Notes: generated by a model not told the origin, from the letters alone. DNA of 64,000 nt from Arthrobacter dokdonellae (GCF_003268655.1 NZ_CP029642.1:2604001-2668000), one strand, 5' to 3'; shown: positions 50,373-60,305, counted from the first letter of the stretch. Program-made: numbers and translations.

Positions 50373-51496
50373 CCCCCAGTAGCAGCCCCGCCACGTCCGA
50401 CGGCGGCCCGTCCGGCGGCGGCCGGCCCCGGATCGTCATGGATGCCCGGTTCACCCGGATGGACCACCACGACGGGATCAGCCGTTACGGCGCAAGCCTC
50501 ATGGCCGCCGTCGCCCCCTATGCCGACGTCACCATGCTCATCCACGACGAACGCCAACTGGCCCTGCTGCCCAAGCTGCCGTGGGTCAAGGTCAATTCAC
50601 CCCTGTCCCCGCTGGAACTGTTCGTGTCCCGCCACGTGAACAAGCTGGGCGCGGACGTGGTGTTCTGCCCCATGCAGACCATGGGCACCTGGGGCCGGAA
50701 GTACCCGCTGGTCCTGACCCTGCACGACCTCATCTACTACGAGCACCCGGCCCCGCCCGGCTTCCTGCCGGCACCCGTGCGCGTATTGTGGCGGCTGTAC
50801 CACAAGGCGTACTGGCCGCAGCGCCTGCTGCTGAACCGTGCGGACACCGTCGCGACGATCAGCCACACCACGCTGGGGCTGATGAACAAATTCCGGTTGA
50901 CGCGCAAGCCGATCCGGATTGTGGGCAACGCCCCGCAGGGCGGCCGCGTCCCCCGCGACCCCGCGGTGGCGCCGGAAAAGTCGCTGGCGTACATGGGCTC
51001 ATTCATGCCGTACAAAAACGTTGAGACGCTTATTGCCGGGATGGCCCGGCTGCCGGACTTCACGCTGCACCTGCTCAGCCGGATCACCGCCGAACGCCGG
51101 GCCAAGCTGGAGTCGCTTATTCCCGCGGGGGCGAAGGTGGTGTTCCACAACGGGGTCACCGATGCCGAATATGACGAGCTGCTGCTGCGCAGCACCGCCC
51201 TGGTCACCCTGTCCAAGGCCGAAGGCTACGGCCTGCCACTCGTGGAGGCGATGGCCCTGGGCACGCCCGTGGTGGTGGCGGACACCGACATCTTCCGCGA
51301 GGTGGGCGGCTCGGCGGCGCACTATGTCCCCGCCGACTCCCCCATCGCCTTCGCCGCCGCCGTGCGGGCCCTGGACGACCACGACGCCTGGGCGGCCAGT
51401 TCGACGGCGTCGGTGGCCCAGGCGTCAACGTTCAGCTGGGACGATTCGGCCCGGGAGCTGCTGGCAATCGTGGAGGAACTGCGCGGACAGGGCTGA
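50369..51496 (+). CDS. Glycosyltransferase family 4 (GT-B)
   Basis: 375 residues, GT-B fold with no signal peptide. RIVMDARFTRMDHHDGISRYGASLM is the N-terminal donor-side loop typical of GT4, LTLHDLIYYEHPAPPGF and VATISHTTLGLM follow, and the C-terminal lobe has LAYMGSFMPYKNVETLI and the nucleotide-sugar motif SKAEGYGLPLVEAMALGTPVVVAD (E-x7-E). It probably transfers a mannose- or similar sugar to a lipid or cell-surface acceptor. It is translationally coupled to the hydrolase. Confidence 0.9.
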   Translation: MTPSSSPATSDGGPSGGGRPRIVMDARFTRMDHHDGISRYGASLMAAVAPYADVTMLIHDERQLALLPKLPWVKVNSPLSPLELFVSRHVNKLGADVVFCPMQTMGTWGRKYPLVLTLHDLIYYEHPAPPGFLPAPVRVLWRLYHKAYWPQRLLLNRADTVATISHTTLGLMNKFRLTRKPIRIVGNAPQGGRVPRDPAVAPEKSLAYMGSFMPYKNVETLIAGMARLPDFTLHLLSRITAERRAKLESLIPAGAKVVFHNGVTDAEYDELLLRSTALVTLSKAEGYGLPLVEAMALGTPVVVADTDIFREVGGSAAHYVPADSPIAFAAAVRALDDHDAWAASSTASVAQASTFSWDDSARELLAIVEELRGQG

Positions 51497-51936
51497 AGCG
51501 GTGCGCCCGCCCCGGGTGGTTTCCGGTGCGCCTCGGCTGATGCCCGGCTGGAACCAGCCGGACCCAGCCATGGTCGGAACGGTGGTGGACGCGCTCTCGG
51601 CCCAACCCCACTTGTCCGTTGCCCGCGCGGCTGCATGGCCCGCGCGGCCGCGTGGCCCGCACGGCTTTCGCCACGGCGCCGGGTGAACCCGTCCCGCGCG
51701 TTGCCGCGGGGTGCTCCGCGCCGGAACCGGTGGGCGCCACGTTGGTTCCTAAGTTTTCGTTGTCGTACTCGACAACAGACCCCATCGATCGCGCTTCCGT
51801 TGGTCCGGATGTGCTCGCCATGATGCCCCCCAGGGCGCATCCCATGTCGTCACGATTCGAATTGATATTTGGGTAGACTAAAGCCTATTTGATTTCTGAG
51901 GTTTACATATTCTACTCTATGTGATGGAATGGAGGC
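51497..51936. other. Intergenic region before the HNH gene
   Basis: 440 bp without a credible gene. The left part is very GC-rich; GC falls sharply from about 51840, where the HNH promoter lies. No clear terminator for the glycosyltransferase was seen. Confidence 0.5.
51889..51918 (+). promoter_or_regulatory. Promoter of the DUF222/HNH gene
   Basis: TTGATT (51889-51894), 18 nt, TACTCT (51913-51918) in an AT-rich patch. A start near 51925 leaves a 12-nt leader with a purine-rich GGAATGGAGG segment before ATG 51937. Confidence 0.5.
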
Positions 51937-53721
51937 ATGGAGAACTTCCAGCCAGATGCAACTCACAGCGGCGGCCGCCAGCGTGCCGCCGGGTTTTGGT
52001 CGCCTGCCCCTGGAATCGTCGCCGCCTATCAAGTAGACGAGCCACCATCCCCGGCCCCGCACGACCAGCCCACACCTGACCCGTTCGCGGCGGCCCGGAA
52101 GCTGGCCGGCAAGCCGCACCCCGAAACCTCCTCCGCGGATCTGGACATTGATTCCATGGAGACGCTGGCAGAGGCTGAATACCTATGCGCCGTCGCGGCG
52201 CTGCGCAGCCTCGCGCTGGCTGAATCAGGGCTGGCTGCCCTGAAGGCGCGAGTGATTGAACGGCTCGACACGGCCTCCACGCGGCTTGGCATTGCCGCCC
52301 AACTTGAACCGTGGCAACAGGAGGTCCTGGCGATTTCCACCACGGCAGAGCTGTGCGCCGCGCTGGCGCTCCCCATACGCACGGGCGGGGAGCTGAAGGG
52401 CCAAAGCGTCGCGCTGGTCCGGGAGCACCCGGACACCTTGGAGGCACTGTCCAGCGGATCCATCTCGTGGCGCAACGCGGTGGTGGCCCTGGACCAGCTT
52501 GAAACACTTGAGGACCTCAAGGACCCGACGGGCGGGCCGGCCCTTTCGGCCGATTCGCTCGACGGCTTCGAACACCAGCTGCTGGAGCTGGCGCCGGGGA
52601 TGACCACCGCAAAATTCCAGCTCCAGGCCCGGCGGCTCAGGGAACGAGCCCACCCCGAGAGCATTGCCCAGCGGCACGCAAAGGCATTGGGGGACCGGAA
52701 ACTGGTCCTGATGCCGGACAGGGACGGCATGTCGTGGCTCTCCATGTTCCTGCCCGCCGACTCCGCACAAGGGATCTGGAACCAGGCCACCCGCACGGCC
52801 CGTACCCTGCAGGGACCGGCCGAACACCGAACGCTGACACAACTGCGCGTGGACGTGCTCGCGGAATGGCTGCTCGCAACCGGCACCGCCGTTCCCGAAA
52901 GGAACGAAGCCCCGGAATCGGACCGGGCCCCGGCAATTGACAACGAACCGGAAGCTGAATGGTCAGCCGGGGCGGTCCCCGACCCAGGCACAGGGCGTAA
53001 GCCGCGCACTAGCCCTGGCAAGGACATCGACGGCGAACCGCCAGCCGACGACGGTCCGGGATCCGGTCGGCCATTCGCAGGCATCCCGCGGCCCCGTGCC
53101 CAGGTTTTGGTCACCGTGCCCCTCCTGACGTTGCTCGGCCGCTCCACCGACCCCGCGGAGCTTGAAGGATACGGGCCAATCCCGCCGGAAATGGCCCGGG
53201 AATTGGCCGCGGAGTGTCCTACGTTGTACCGGATCATGGTGGACCCGTTCACGAACCAGTACTTGTCCATGGATCCAACCCAATACAGGGTCACCGGCGC
53301 CCTCAGGGCACTGCTGCGCGCACGGGACGGCACCTGCGTTTTCCCCGGCTGCAACACGGTGACTGACGACACCGAGCTCGACCATGTCCTCGCCTGGGAA
53401 GATGGTGGAACGTCAGTTCCTGAAAACCTCAAGAATGAATGTGGTGTCCATCACCGGCTCAAGCATTTCAAGGACGGCAAGTCCCGGGACGGGACCAGAA
53501 TGCCACGGGAAGCCCGGTACCGCCGTGATCGCGCGCCGGGACGGGAGTCAGGAATCCTGCGGGGGTGGACACCCACAGCAACGAACGCCCCGGATGAGAA
53601 ACCAGGCTGGATCTCCCCTGCCGGCTACCTCTATCCGCCGGACGCAACGGCCACCGCTCCGCCGATCATTCCGGCCCCGACCATGATCCAAGCCATCGAG
53701 GAGCTGCGCGGCCACGGCTGA
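51937..53721 (+). CDS. DUF222 domain-containing HNH endonuclease-like protein
   Basis: 594 residues of the actinobacterial DUF222/HNH family (13E12-repeat-like), often present in many copies per genome. DUF222 covers about residues 70-330. The C-terminal HNH motif is RARDGTCVFPGCNTVTDDTELDHVLAWEDGGTS...NECGVHHRLKHF, with CxxC, the central D-H and the last H-H, so the nuclease site looks intact. A variable Pro/Asp-rich insert lies around residues 330-385. Function is unproven; mobile or defence-related roles have been suggested for such families. It stands alone with its own promoter and converges on priA. Confidence 0.9.
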   Translation: MENFQPDATHSGGRQRAAGFWSPAPGIVAAYQVDEPPSPAPHDQPTPDPFAAARKLAGKPHPETSSADLDIDSMETLAEAEYLCAVAALRSLALAESGLAALKARVIERLDTASTRLGIAAQLEPWQQEVLAISTTAELCAALALPIRTGGELKGQSVALVREHPDTLEALSSGSISWRNAVVALDQLETLEDLKDPTGGPALSADSLDGFEHQLLELAPGMTTAKFQLQARRLRERAHPESIAQRHAKALGDRKLVLMPDRDGMSWLSMFLPADSAQGIWNQATRTARTLQGPAEHRTLTQLRVDVLAEWLLATGTAVPERNEAPESDRAPAIDNEPEAEWSAGAVPDPGTGRKPRTSPGKDIDGEPPADDGPGSGRPFAGIPRPRAQVLVTVPLLTLLGRSTDPAELEGYGPIPPEMARELAAECPTLYRIMVDPFTNQYLSMDPTQYRVTGALRALLRARDGTCVFPGCNTVTDDTELDHVLAWEDGGTSVPENLKNECGVHHRLKHFKDGKSRDGTRMPREARYRRDRAPGRESGILRGWTPTATNAPDEKPGWISPAGYLYPPDATATAPPIIPAPTMIQAIEELRGHG

Positions 53722-53867
53722 CCATGCCCGGTTCCACGGACTGCAGGACGTGGACGGCACCACTCCCCCGCGCCCAAGGCCGCCGGGCCGCCACGCGCCC
53801 GCCGCAGTTCACGCCGACTGCACAGACCGGACCTTCCACGGTAGCTCAGTGCGAAGGGGGGAACCGG

Positions 53868-56081
53868 CTAAATGACGTCGACGCCGTCGCAACGCACCTG
53901 CACCGGCGAGCCGATGCGGCGGGCGGCATTGGATGCCTTGAGGGAACGCATGGCGCCGGTGACGGCGGCGGCCATGGAATAGGGAAAGAACAGCAGGGTG
54001 CGGTAATCGGGGGCGTCGTCCGTGTCTGTGCCCGGACTGGAGGCGTACGACGCCGCGAGGGGCGCCGGGCCGATGACGCGCACTGCCTCCGGCAGGTGGA
54101 GTCCAGCGGCGAATGCGGCGACATCCTGCTCCGTCCCCGTCAGGGAAGCGACACGGACGGCCGGCGGCAGGCCGAGTTCGTGGCGCAGCAGAAACTCGCG
54201 CTCGGCATATCCGGCAGGGTCCCAGCGGACCAGCGCCTGCACCTCAACGGACTCCTCGGCGGTCACCACCACGACGCCGCCGTCCCGGGCCGGCCGGACC
54301 AGGGCCGCCGCGTTCATCCACCGGCGCAGCGTGTCTTCGCCGGAACGCAGCGACTCGCGCCGCAGCAGGGAGTCGCCGTCCAGAAGCAGCGCTGCGGCGT
54401 AGCCGCGCGGCGCCACGGGTTCGGCCCCCACCGTGGCGACCACAATGGCCGGACGGTCCGGGACAACAGTCTTAATGTGGTCGCCGGAGGACGAGATCAC
54501 CGTTGCGGACGGGAAGGCCCGGCCCAGTTCCTCGGCCGTCCGCGACGCGCCGACGGCCAGGGCGCGCAGGGACCGGTGTCCACACGTGGGGCAGCTGAAA
54601 TTGGTTTCGGCACGGCCGCACCACCGGCAGGTGACCAGCACGGCGGCGGTGCCATGGGCGCGGGCCTGCATGAGCGGGCCGGTGCATTCCGTGCAGCGGG
54701 CCACCTCCCGGCAGCGCTGGCAGGCCAGGGCGGGAGCGTAGCCCGTGCGGGCCACCTGGACCAGCACGGGACCGTGCGGTAGGGCGGCCCGGGCAGTTTC
54801 CCAGGCACGGTGGGGCAGCCGGGCCCGCGACGCGAGGGGGTCCCGTTCCTGTTCGAAGCTGTCCGCCGTGCTGATGACGCGTGCCGTGGCCGTCCGTGCC
54901 ACGGACCGCCCGGCCACGAGCGGCTGGGCCCAGCCGGTGGCCACGAGCCGCTGCGATTCGGTGCTGCGGCTGTGCCCGGCCATGAGCACAGCGGTCCCTT
55001 CAATTTCGGAGCGCAGCAGCAGGACGTCCCGGCTGTGCTGGTACGGGGCACGCCGTTCAATGTGGAGTTCGTTGCCGTCGTCCCAGCAGCACACCAGCCC
55101 CAGGTCCTGCACCGGGGCATAGGCAGCCGAGCGGGTCCCGATCACGATCTTCACCTCGCCGCTGAGCACGCGCAGGAAGTTGTCGTAGCGCAGGGTGGGG
55201 CCGTCGTCGGCCGTCAGTTTTACGTAGCTGCCCTCTGGCAGGACGGCGGCAAAGGCGGCTTCCAGCAGTTCAAGGTCGCGAAGGTCCGGGACGACCGCAA
55301 TGGCCCCCCGCCCCGACAACTGGCAGTAAGCCGCCGCCTGCGCCATCTGGTGGTGCCAGGAAAAGGACCCGTACCCGGAAAGGCATTGCAGCACGGCCTT
55401 GGGCGAGGCGCCCAGGGCAAGTTCCGTCAGGTACTCCTCGGCGTGGGAGTAGCCGGAGAACAGGGACGGCCCCGGATGGGCGGCCGGGACGGGTTCCGGC
55501 GCGTCGTGCCCGCCGGCGGCATGCCCGCCGGCGGCATGCGAGTCCGGACCGGAATCGGCAGCAGCCGGGTGTGCTGCGCTCCCCCCGGCACCGGCCGCCC
55601 CGCCGTCCTTCGTCCCCTTGCGCAGGTAGCCCTTCTCCAGGCTGGCCACGCGCGGCGGCACAGCGATGCGCAGGACGTCGGCCACCGTGCCGCTGTAGCG
55701 GGCAGCAACCCGCCGGGCCAGCTCAAGGACCCGCGGTGCCAGCACCGGCACGGCCGAATAGACGCGCGACAACGGCACCAGCTGGTCCGATTCCGAGGAT
55801 TCAATGCGGGCCACGAGAAACCCGTTAAGGTCCTGGCCCGAAAATTTCACCCTCACACGCACGCCCGGCCGGGCGTCGGCGTCGAGTGCCTTGGGCACGG
55901 AATAGTCGAAGATGCGGTCCAGATGTGGCAGCGGGGAATCAATGGCCACCTGTGCCACCGGGAGCGCCGGGGCCAGTTCCACGCCGCTGTGGGGGTCCGC
56001 CACGCGTTCGCGGCCCACGAAACCGCTGAGCAGGGTCAGCTGGATGCCCTGCTCAGGATGTGCTTCGGGGTGCCCTTCCAA
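53868..56081 (-). CDS. priA: Primosomal protein PriA, helicase-deficient actinobacterial type
   Basis: Replication-restart protein, 737 residues. The N-terminal DNA-binding domain (VAQVAIDSPLPHLDRIFDYSVP) and the eight zinc-binding Cys (CQRCREVARCTEC; CRWCGRAETNFSCPTC) are typical. The helicase motor is degenerate: no GxGKT Walker A exists where expected (LSGYGSFSWHHQMAQAAAY) and motif II reads WDDGNE instead of DEEH. Loss of the helicase is known for actinobacterial PriA. The linker near residue 190 is rich in His, Gly and Ala. The start is TTG with GGAGG 5 nt upstream. Confidence 0.9.
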   Translation of the reverse strand: MEGHPEAHPEQGIQLTLLSGFVGRERVADPHSGVELAPALPVAQVAIDSPLPHLDRIFDYSVPKALDADARPGVRVRVKFSGQDLNGFLVARIESSESDQLVPLSRVYSAVPVLAPRVLELARRVAARYSGTVADVLRIAVPPRVASLEKGYLRKGTKDGGAAGAGGSAAHPAAADSGPDSHAAGGHAAGGHDAPEPVPAAHPGPSLFSGYSHAEEYLTELALGASPKAVLQCLSGYGSFSWHHQMAQAAAYCQLSGRGAIAVVPDLRDLELLEAAFAAVLPEGSYVKLTADDGPTLRYDNFLRVLSGEVKIVIGTRSAAYAPVQDLGLVCCWDDGNELHIERRAPYQHSRDVLLLRSEIEGTAVLMAGHSRSTESQRLVATGWAQPLVAGRSVARTATARVISTADSFEQERDPLASRARLPHRAWETARAALPHGPVLVQVARTGYAPALACQRCREVARCTECTGPLMQARAHGTAAVLVTCRWCGRAETNFSCPTCGHRSLRALAVGASRTAEELGRAFPSATVISSSGDHIKTVVPDRPAIVVATVGAEPVAPRGYAAALLLDGDSLLRRESLRSGEDTLRRWMNAAALVRPARDGGVVVVTAEESVEVQALVRWDPAGYAEREFLLRHELGLPPAVRVASLTGTEQDVAAFAAGLHLPEAVRVIGPAPLAASYASSPGTDTDDAPDYRTLLFFPYSMAAAVTGAMRSLKASNAARRIGSPVQVRCDGVDVI

Positions 56082-56215
56082 GGCGTCCTCCTTCCCGGCC
56101 GGCCCTGAATTATGCGGGCTGGCACGATGCGGGCCTGCAGTGCCCGGCCTGCGCGGTGCGGGCTTGCCTGTCCGGGCCTGCAGCCTTCGCCGACAACCTG
56201 CCCTGAAACCAGCAA

Positions 56216-56251
56216 AGCACAGGCCTCCGACATGCGGGCGGTTCCTGTGCT
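56216..56251 (-). terminator. Possible terminator or stem-loop after metK
   Basis: 8-bp arms AGCACAGG/CCTGTGCT around a 20-nt loop, about 20 nt after the metK stop on its strand, followed by TTGCTGG. The T-run is poor, so it may be only partial. Confidence 0.35.
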
Positions 56252-56272
56252 CGGCTGTGGATAATTCAGCAC

Positions 56273-57475
56273 CTAGGCGTTGAAGAAGGCCTTGAGCGCT
56301 TCCACGCGGTCCAGGTATTCCCAGGTGAAGTCCGGGTCGTCGCGGCCAAAGTGGCCGTGGGCGGCAGTCTTCGCGTAGATCGGCCGCTTGAGGTCCAAGT
56401 CGCGGATGATGGGGCTGGGGCGCAGGTCAAAGACGGACTCGATGGCCTGCTCGATCCGGCGCGGATCCACCGTCTCGGTGCCGAACGTTTCCACGTAGAT
56501 GCCCACCGGGCGCGCCACGCCGATGGCATAGCCCACCTGCACCTCGGCGCGGGACGCCAGGCCGGCGGCCACTACGTTCTTGGCGACCCAGCGCATGGCG
56601 TACGCGGCGGAGCGGTCCACCTTCGACGGGTCCTTGCCGGAGAACGCGCCGCCGCCGTGCCGCGCCATGCCGCCGTAGGTATCCACGATGATCTTGCGCC
56701 CGGTCAGCCCGGCGTCGCCCACCGGACCGCCCACCACAAAGGGGCCGGCCGGGTTCAGGTGCGTCTTGATGGCGGAGACGTCCAATCCCGACGCGTCCAT
56801 GACGGGCGCGATGACGAATTCCTGCAGGTCGGCCCGGAGCCGGTCCAGGGAGGTGCCCTCGGCGTGCTGGCTGGAGATGACCACGGTGTCCACGGAGACC
56901 GGGACGTCGCCGTCGTAGCCGATGGTGACCTGGGTCTTGCCATCGGGGCGCAGGTAGGCCAGCAGCCCGGACTTGCGCACGTCCGTCAGGCGCTCGGACA
57001 GCCGGTGCGCCAGGAAGATGGGGGTGGGCATGTAGGACGCGGTCTCGTTGCTGGCGTAGCCGAACATGAGGCCCTGGTCGCCGGCACCCTGGGAATCGTC
57101 GTCGTCCACGGCGGTGCCTTCACGGACCTCCAGGGAGTTGAACACGCCTTCGAAGATGTCCTGGGACTGCTGGCCGATCGAGACCGACACGCCGCAGCGT
57201 GCGCCGTCGAAGCCGTTGGCCGATGAATCGTAGCCGATGTCAAGAATGGTGTTGCGGACAATCTGCGGGATTTCCACGTAGGCGTCGGTGGTGACCTCCC
57301 CGGCCACGTGGACCAGGCCGGTGGTGGCCATGGTCTCCACGGCCACACGGGAGTTGGGGTCCTCGGCCAGCAACGCGTCAAGGATGGCGTCGCTGATCTG
57401 GTCGCAGATCTTGTCCGGATGTCCTGCGGTCACGGATTCGGAGGTAAAAAGGCGCAAGGGGTTCGCTGAAGTCAC
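56273..57475 (-). CDS. metK: S-adenosylmethionine synthetase
   Basis: Makes SAM from methionine and ATP in the cytoplasm. 400 residues. [24 protein letters not shown] is the N-terminal ATP/methionine motif, [12 protein letters not shown] and [22 protein letters not shown] the two family signatures. The start is GTG at 57475 with TAGAGT exactly 6 nt upstream, so the mRNA should be leaderless and lacks room for a SAM riboswitch. It lies between coaBC and priA. Confidence 0.97.
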   Translation of the reverse strand: MTSANPLRLFTSESVTAGHPDKICDQISDAILDALLAEDPNSRVAVETMATTGLVHVAGEVTTDAYVEIPQIVRNTILDIGYDSSANGFDGARCGVSVSIGQQSQDIFEGVFNSLEVREGTAVDDDDSQGAGDQGLMFGYASNETASYMPTPIFLAHRLSERLTDVRKSGLLAYLRPDGKTQVTIGYDGDVPVSVDTVVISSQHAEGTSLDRLRADLQEFVIAPVMDASGLDVSAIKTHLNPAGPFVVGGPVGDAGLTGRKIIVDTYGGMARHGGGAFSGKDPSKVDRSAAYAMRWVAKNVVAAGLASRAEVQVGYAIGVARPVGIYVETFGTETVDPRRIEQAIESVFDLRPSPIIRDLDLKRPIYAKTAAHGHFGRDDPDFTWEYLDRVEALKAFFNA

Positions 57476-57481
57476 TGTTCT

Positions 57482-57487
57482 ACTCTA
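57482..57487 (-). promoter_or_regulatory. -10 box TAGAGT for leaderless metK transcript
   Basis: TAGAGT on the reverse strand ends 6 nt before GTG 57475. Confidence 0.55.
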
Positions 57488-57553
57488 CTGGTTCGACGGC
57501 GGCCGCCGGCGGGGGCGGTGCGTGGGCTGACACACAGGTTCACGAGCGTGCGC

Positions 57554-59008
57554 TCACATGGTGCCGAGCCGCTCCGCCACGACCCGTACGACGGCGTCCG
57601 CCACCTGGCGCTTGGACCCTGAGGCCTGCACCGGCTCGGCGCCGTCGCGGGCCAGGATCTCCACCTGGTTGCCGTCCTGGCCAAACACCTTTTCCTGTCC
57701 GGTCTCCCCCGGGCCGACTTCGTTGACCACGAGCAGGTCGCAGCCCTTGCGGGCCAGCTTGGCCTCGGCGTAGCTGCGGGCGTCGTGCTCGTCGTCGCCG
57801 GTCTCCGCCGCAAAGCCGACAATGAGCTGGGACAGGTTTTGGGCGGCACGGTGCGCCACGACCTCCACCAGGATGTCGGGGTTGCGGACCAGCTTGATGA
57901 CGGGGTCCGCGGCGTCGTCGCGCTTCTTGATCTTGCCCGTCGAGACGGTGGAGGGGCGGAAGTCCGCCACCGCGGCCGCCATGATCACCACGTCGGCGCC
58001 GGCCGCCGCGGACAGCGTGGCGGCCCGCAGTTCCAGGGCGGTGTCCACGCTGTGTAATTTGGCGCTCGACGGAGGGGCCACCTCCATGTGGGCGTGGATC
58101 AGGATGACCTCGGCGCCGGCCGCGAGTGCGGCCTCGGCGAGGGCCACGCCCTGCTTGCCCGAGGACTTGTTGCCCAGGAAACGTACCGGGTCCAGCGGCT
58201 CGCGCGTGCCGCCGGCGGTGATGACGACGCGCCTGCCCTGCAGGAGCTGGCTGTCCGCGGCCGCCCCGTCAGCGTTTTCGGAACCAATGTCTTGGGAACC
58301 TGCATCTTCGGAACCGGCGGCCCCGGCGCCTGCCGGCGGCGAAGGCGTAGCCGCATGCCCGGCAGCCGTGCCGAAGCCGGTGCCCGCGGCGTTGGCCGGC
58401 GCGGCGGACGCCGGCGACCCCGCGGAAGCCGGGGACGCGGCGTCGTGCGCGGCGCGGGGAACGGTCGGGTCCACGAGCGCGATGGCGGCGGCAAAGATTT
58501 CTTCGGGCTCCGGCAGGCGGCCGGGACCCGTGTCCGGGCCCGTGAGCCGGCCGGTGGCAGGCTCCAGCACGTGGACGCCGCGGGAGCGCAGGGTGGCCAC
58601 ATTCGCCGTGGTGGCCGCGTGGCGCCACATTTCGGTGTGCATGGCCGGGGCGAACAGGACCGGGCCGCGCGCCATGAGCAGCGTGGTGGTCAGGAGGTCG
58701 TCGGCGAGTCCGGCGGCCGCCTTGGCCAGGAGGTCCGCGGTGGCCGGGGCCACCACGATGAGGTCCGCCTCATGGCCGATCCGGACGTGGTTGACCGTTT
58801 CCACGGCGTCAAAGACGCTGTTGGTGGCGGGCCGGCCGCTGAGCGCCTCCCAGGTCGCAGCGCCCACAAACTTCGTGGAGGCCTCCGTGGGGATGACCGT
58901 GACCTGGTGGCCGGCCTCGGTGAACAGGCGCAGCAGCAGGGCGGACTTGTAGGCGGCGATGCCGCCCCCCACCCCCAGGACAACGTTCAGCACGGCCAAG
59001 GAACGCAA
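57554..59008 (-). CDS. coaBC: Bifunctional phosphopantothenoylcysteine decarboxylase/phosphopantothenate--cysteine ligase
   Basis: Two steps of coenzyme A synthesis on one chain, 484 residues. The CoaC flavoprotein half has VVLGVGGGIAAYKSALLL, NHVRIGHEADLIVVAPATADLLAK (catalytic His) and LFAPAMHTEMW. The CoaB half starts near residue 255 with RRVVITAGGTREPLDPVRFLGNKSSGKQG and includes KIKKRDD. Between them lies a long Ala/Ser/Gly/Pro-rich linker (about residues 188-250) that is longer than usual. The start is uncertain: TTG 59008 or GTG 58993 (VLNVVLGVGGG). It follows rpoZ by 7 nt. Confidence 0.94.
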   Translation of the reverse strand: MRSLAVLNVVLGVGGGIAAYKSALLLRLFTEAGHQVTVIPTEASTKFVGAATWEALSGRPATNSVFDAVETVNHVRIGHEADLIVVAPATADLLAKAAAGLADDLLTTTLLMARGPVLFAPAMHTEMWRHAATTANVATLRSRGVHVLEPATGRLTGPDTGPGRLPEPEEIFAAAIALVDPTVPRAAHDAASPASAGSPASAAPANAAGTGFGTAAGHAATPSPPAGAGAAGSEDAGSQDIGSENADGAAADSQLLQGRRVVITAGGTREPLDPVRFLGNKSSGKQGVALAEAALAAGAEVILIHAHMEVAPPSSAKLHSVDTALELRAATLSAAAGADVVIMAAAVADFRPSTVSTGKIKKRDDAADPVIKLVRNPDILVEVVAHRAAQNLSQLIVGFAAETGDDEHDARSYAEAKLARKGCDLLVVNEVGPGETGQEKVFGQDGNQVEILARDGAEPVQASGSKRQVADAVVRVVAERLGTM

Positions 59009-59015
59009 TCCGCCC

Positions 59016-59273
59016 TTAGGCGGTTTCGATCGGCGTGGAGACCAGAAGGCCCTCGTCGATCTCGCGGAAGGCGATGGAAAGCGACTTCTCGTTCAGCTTC
59101 GTGTCCACCAGCGGGCCGACGTACTCGAACAGGCCTTCGTGCAGCTGCGCGTAGTAGGCGTTGATCTGGCGGGCGCGCTTGGCACCAAAGATGACCAGCC
59201 CGTACTTCGAGTCCGCGGCTTCAAGCAGTGAGTCGATGGACGGATTGATGATGCCTTCGGGCAGTGTAGTCAA
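59016..59273 (-). CDS. rpoZ: DNA-directed RNA polymerase subunit omega
   Basis: Small RNA polymerase assembly subunit, 85 residues. [38 protein letters not shown] is the conserved core that wraps the beta' C-terminus. The start is TTG at 59273 with GGAG 7 nt upstream. It lies between gmk (35 bp) and coaBC (7 bp), the standard actinobacterial order. Confidence 0.96.
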   Translation of the reverse strand: MTTLPEGIINPSIDSLLEAADSKYGLVIFGAKRARQINAYYAQLHEGLFEYVGPLVDTKLNEKSLSIAFREIDEGLLVSTPIETA

Positions 59274-59308
59274 TTTACTTCTCCAAAATTTGTATGGGTG
59301 GTGCCGGG

Positions 59309-59929
59309 TCAGTCACCGTGGTTGGGCGTTAGCCCCATCAGGGTGACAAGCTCGGCTGCGGCACGGCTGACATCATCGTTGACGATGGTGAAGTCAAACT
59401 CCGGTTGGGCAGCAAGTTCCAGTTTAGCGGTTTCCAGGCGGCGGTGCTGTTCCTGCGCCGATTCCGTGCCCCGGCCCACCAGGCGGCGGACCAGTTCATG
59501 CCAGCTGGGCGGGGAAAGGAACACGAAATCCGCCTCGGGCATGGCGGCCTTGACCTGGCGTGCGCCCTGGAGATCGATCTCCAGCAGCACCGAACGGCCT
59601 GCGGCAACGGCCGCCTCGACGGTGCTGCGCAGCGTGCCGTAGCGGTTGGCGCCGTGGACCACGGCCCATTCGAGCAGGTCGCCGCGGCCCACGAGTTCGT
59701 CGAACTGCTCCGGGGTTTTGAAAAAGTAGTGCACGCCCTCCACTTCGCCGGGCCGGGCCGGGCGCGTGGTGGCGGAAACGGACAGCCACACCTGGGGGTA
59801 GTTGTCCCTGATGAAGGTGGAGACGGTGCCCTTGCCGACGGCGGTGGGTCCGGCCAGGACAGTCACCCCGCTGCGCGGTTTGGTCCGCACGACGTTCTCG
59901 CCCGGCACGTCGACGGCGGTTCCGCTCAC
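59309..59929 (-). CDS. gmk: Guanylate kinase
   Basis: Phosphorylates GMP to GDP, 206 residues. The P-loop is [32 protein letters not shown] binds GMP, and [28 protein letters not shown] is the family core. The GTG start overlaps the mihF stop (GTGA), so the two are coupled. Confidence 0.96.
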   Translation of the reverse strand: MSGTAVDVPGENVVRTKPRSGVTVLAGPTAVGKGTVSTFIRDNYPQVWLSVSATTRPARPGEVEGVHYFFKTPEQFDELVGRGDLLEWAVVHGANRYGTLRSTVEAAVAAGRSVLLEIDLQGARQVKAAMPEADFVFLSPPSWHELVRRLVGRGTESAQEQHRRLETAKLELAAQPEFDFTIVNDDVSRAAAELVTLMGLTPNHGD

Positions 59930-60246
59930 AGGTCTTGGCCCAGATAGTCCACAAGCATGCGGCGCTGGTGGACGCCAAGGCCCCGCAGGCGGCGGGTTGG
60001 GGCTATGCCCAGCTCGCTCATGATCACAGTTGCACGTACCTTTCCAATGCCCGGGAGGGCTTCCAATAAGTCTGTCACCTTCAGCCGTCCAAGCGCCGGT
60101 TCCGCCGCTGAGGCGGCGATCACATCCGCCACGGAAACGGCCCCGCTCTTCAGCCTGCCCTTGGTGTCAGAGCGGAGGGTCCGGGCCGCAGCCGCCTTCT
60201 TCAGAGCCGCGGCGCGTTCCTGGTCTGAGAGTGGCGGCAAACTCAC
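59926..60246 (-). CDS. mihF: Integration host factor, actinobacterial type (MihF)
   Basis: Nucleoid-associated DNA-bending protein of actinobacteria, 106 residues, unrelated in sequence to IHF alpha/beta. DQERAAALKKAAAARTLRSDTKGRLKSG is the basic N-terminal helix; VTDLLEALPGIGKVRATVIMSELGIAPTRRLRGLG is the helix-two-turn-helix DNA-binding core. The GTG at 60246 has AGGAG 6 nt upstream; the longer upstream reading is rejected. It overlaps gmk and has its own promoter after pyrF. Confidence 0.95.
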   Translation of the reverse strand: MSLPPLSDQERAAALKKAAAARTLRSDTKGRLKSGAVSVADVIAASAAEPALGRLKVTDLLEALPGIGKVRATVIMSELGIAPTRRLRGLGVHQRRMLVDYLGQDL

Positions 60247-60305
60247 AACGGGCTCCTTGGCGTGGCAGCGGTGCGGACAGGTCCAGCACAACGGGGTGTG
60301 AGTCG

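Noticed and set aside
53830..53870. Sequence GGTAGCTCAG resembling a tRNA D-arm
   Set aside because: No matching acceptor, anticodon or T-arm can be folded around it.
57476..57560. SAM riboswitch before metK
   Set aside because: The gap to coaBC is only 78 bp and the -10 box lies 6 nt before the start, so there is no leader to hold a riboswitch.
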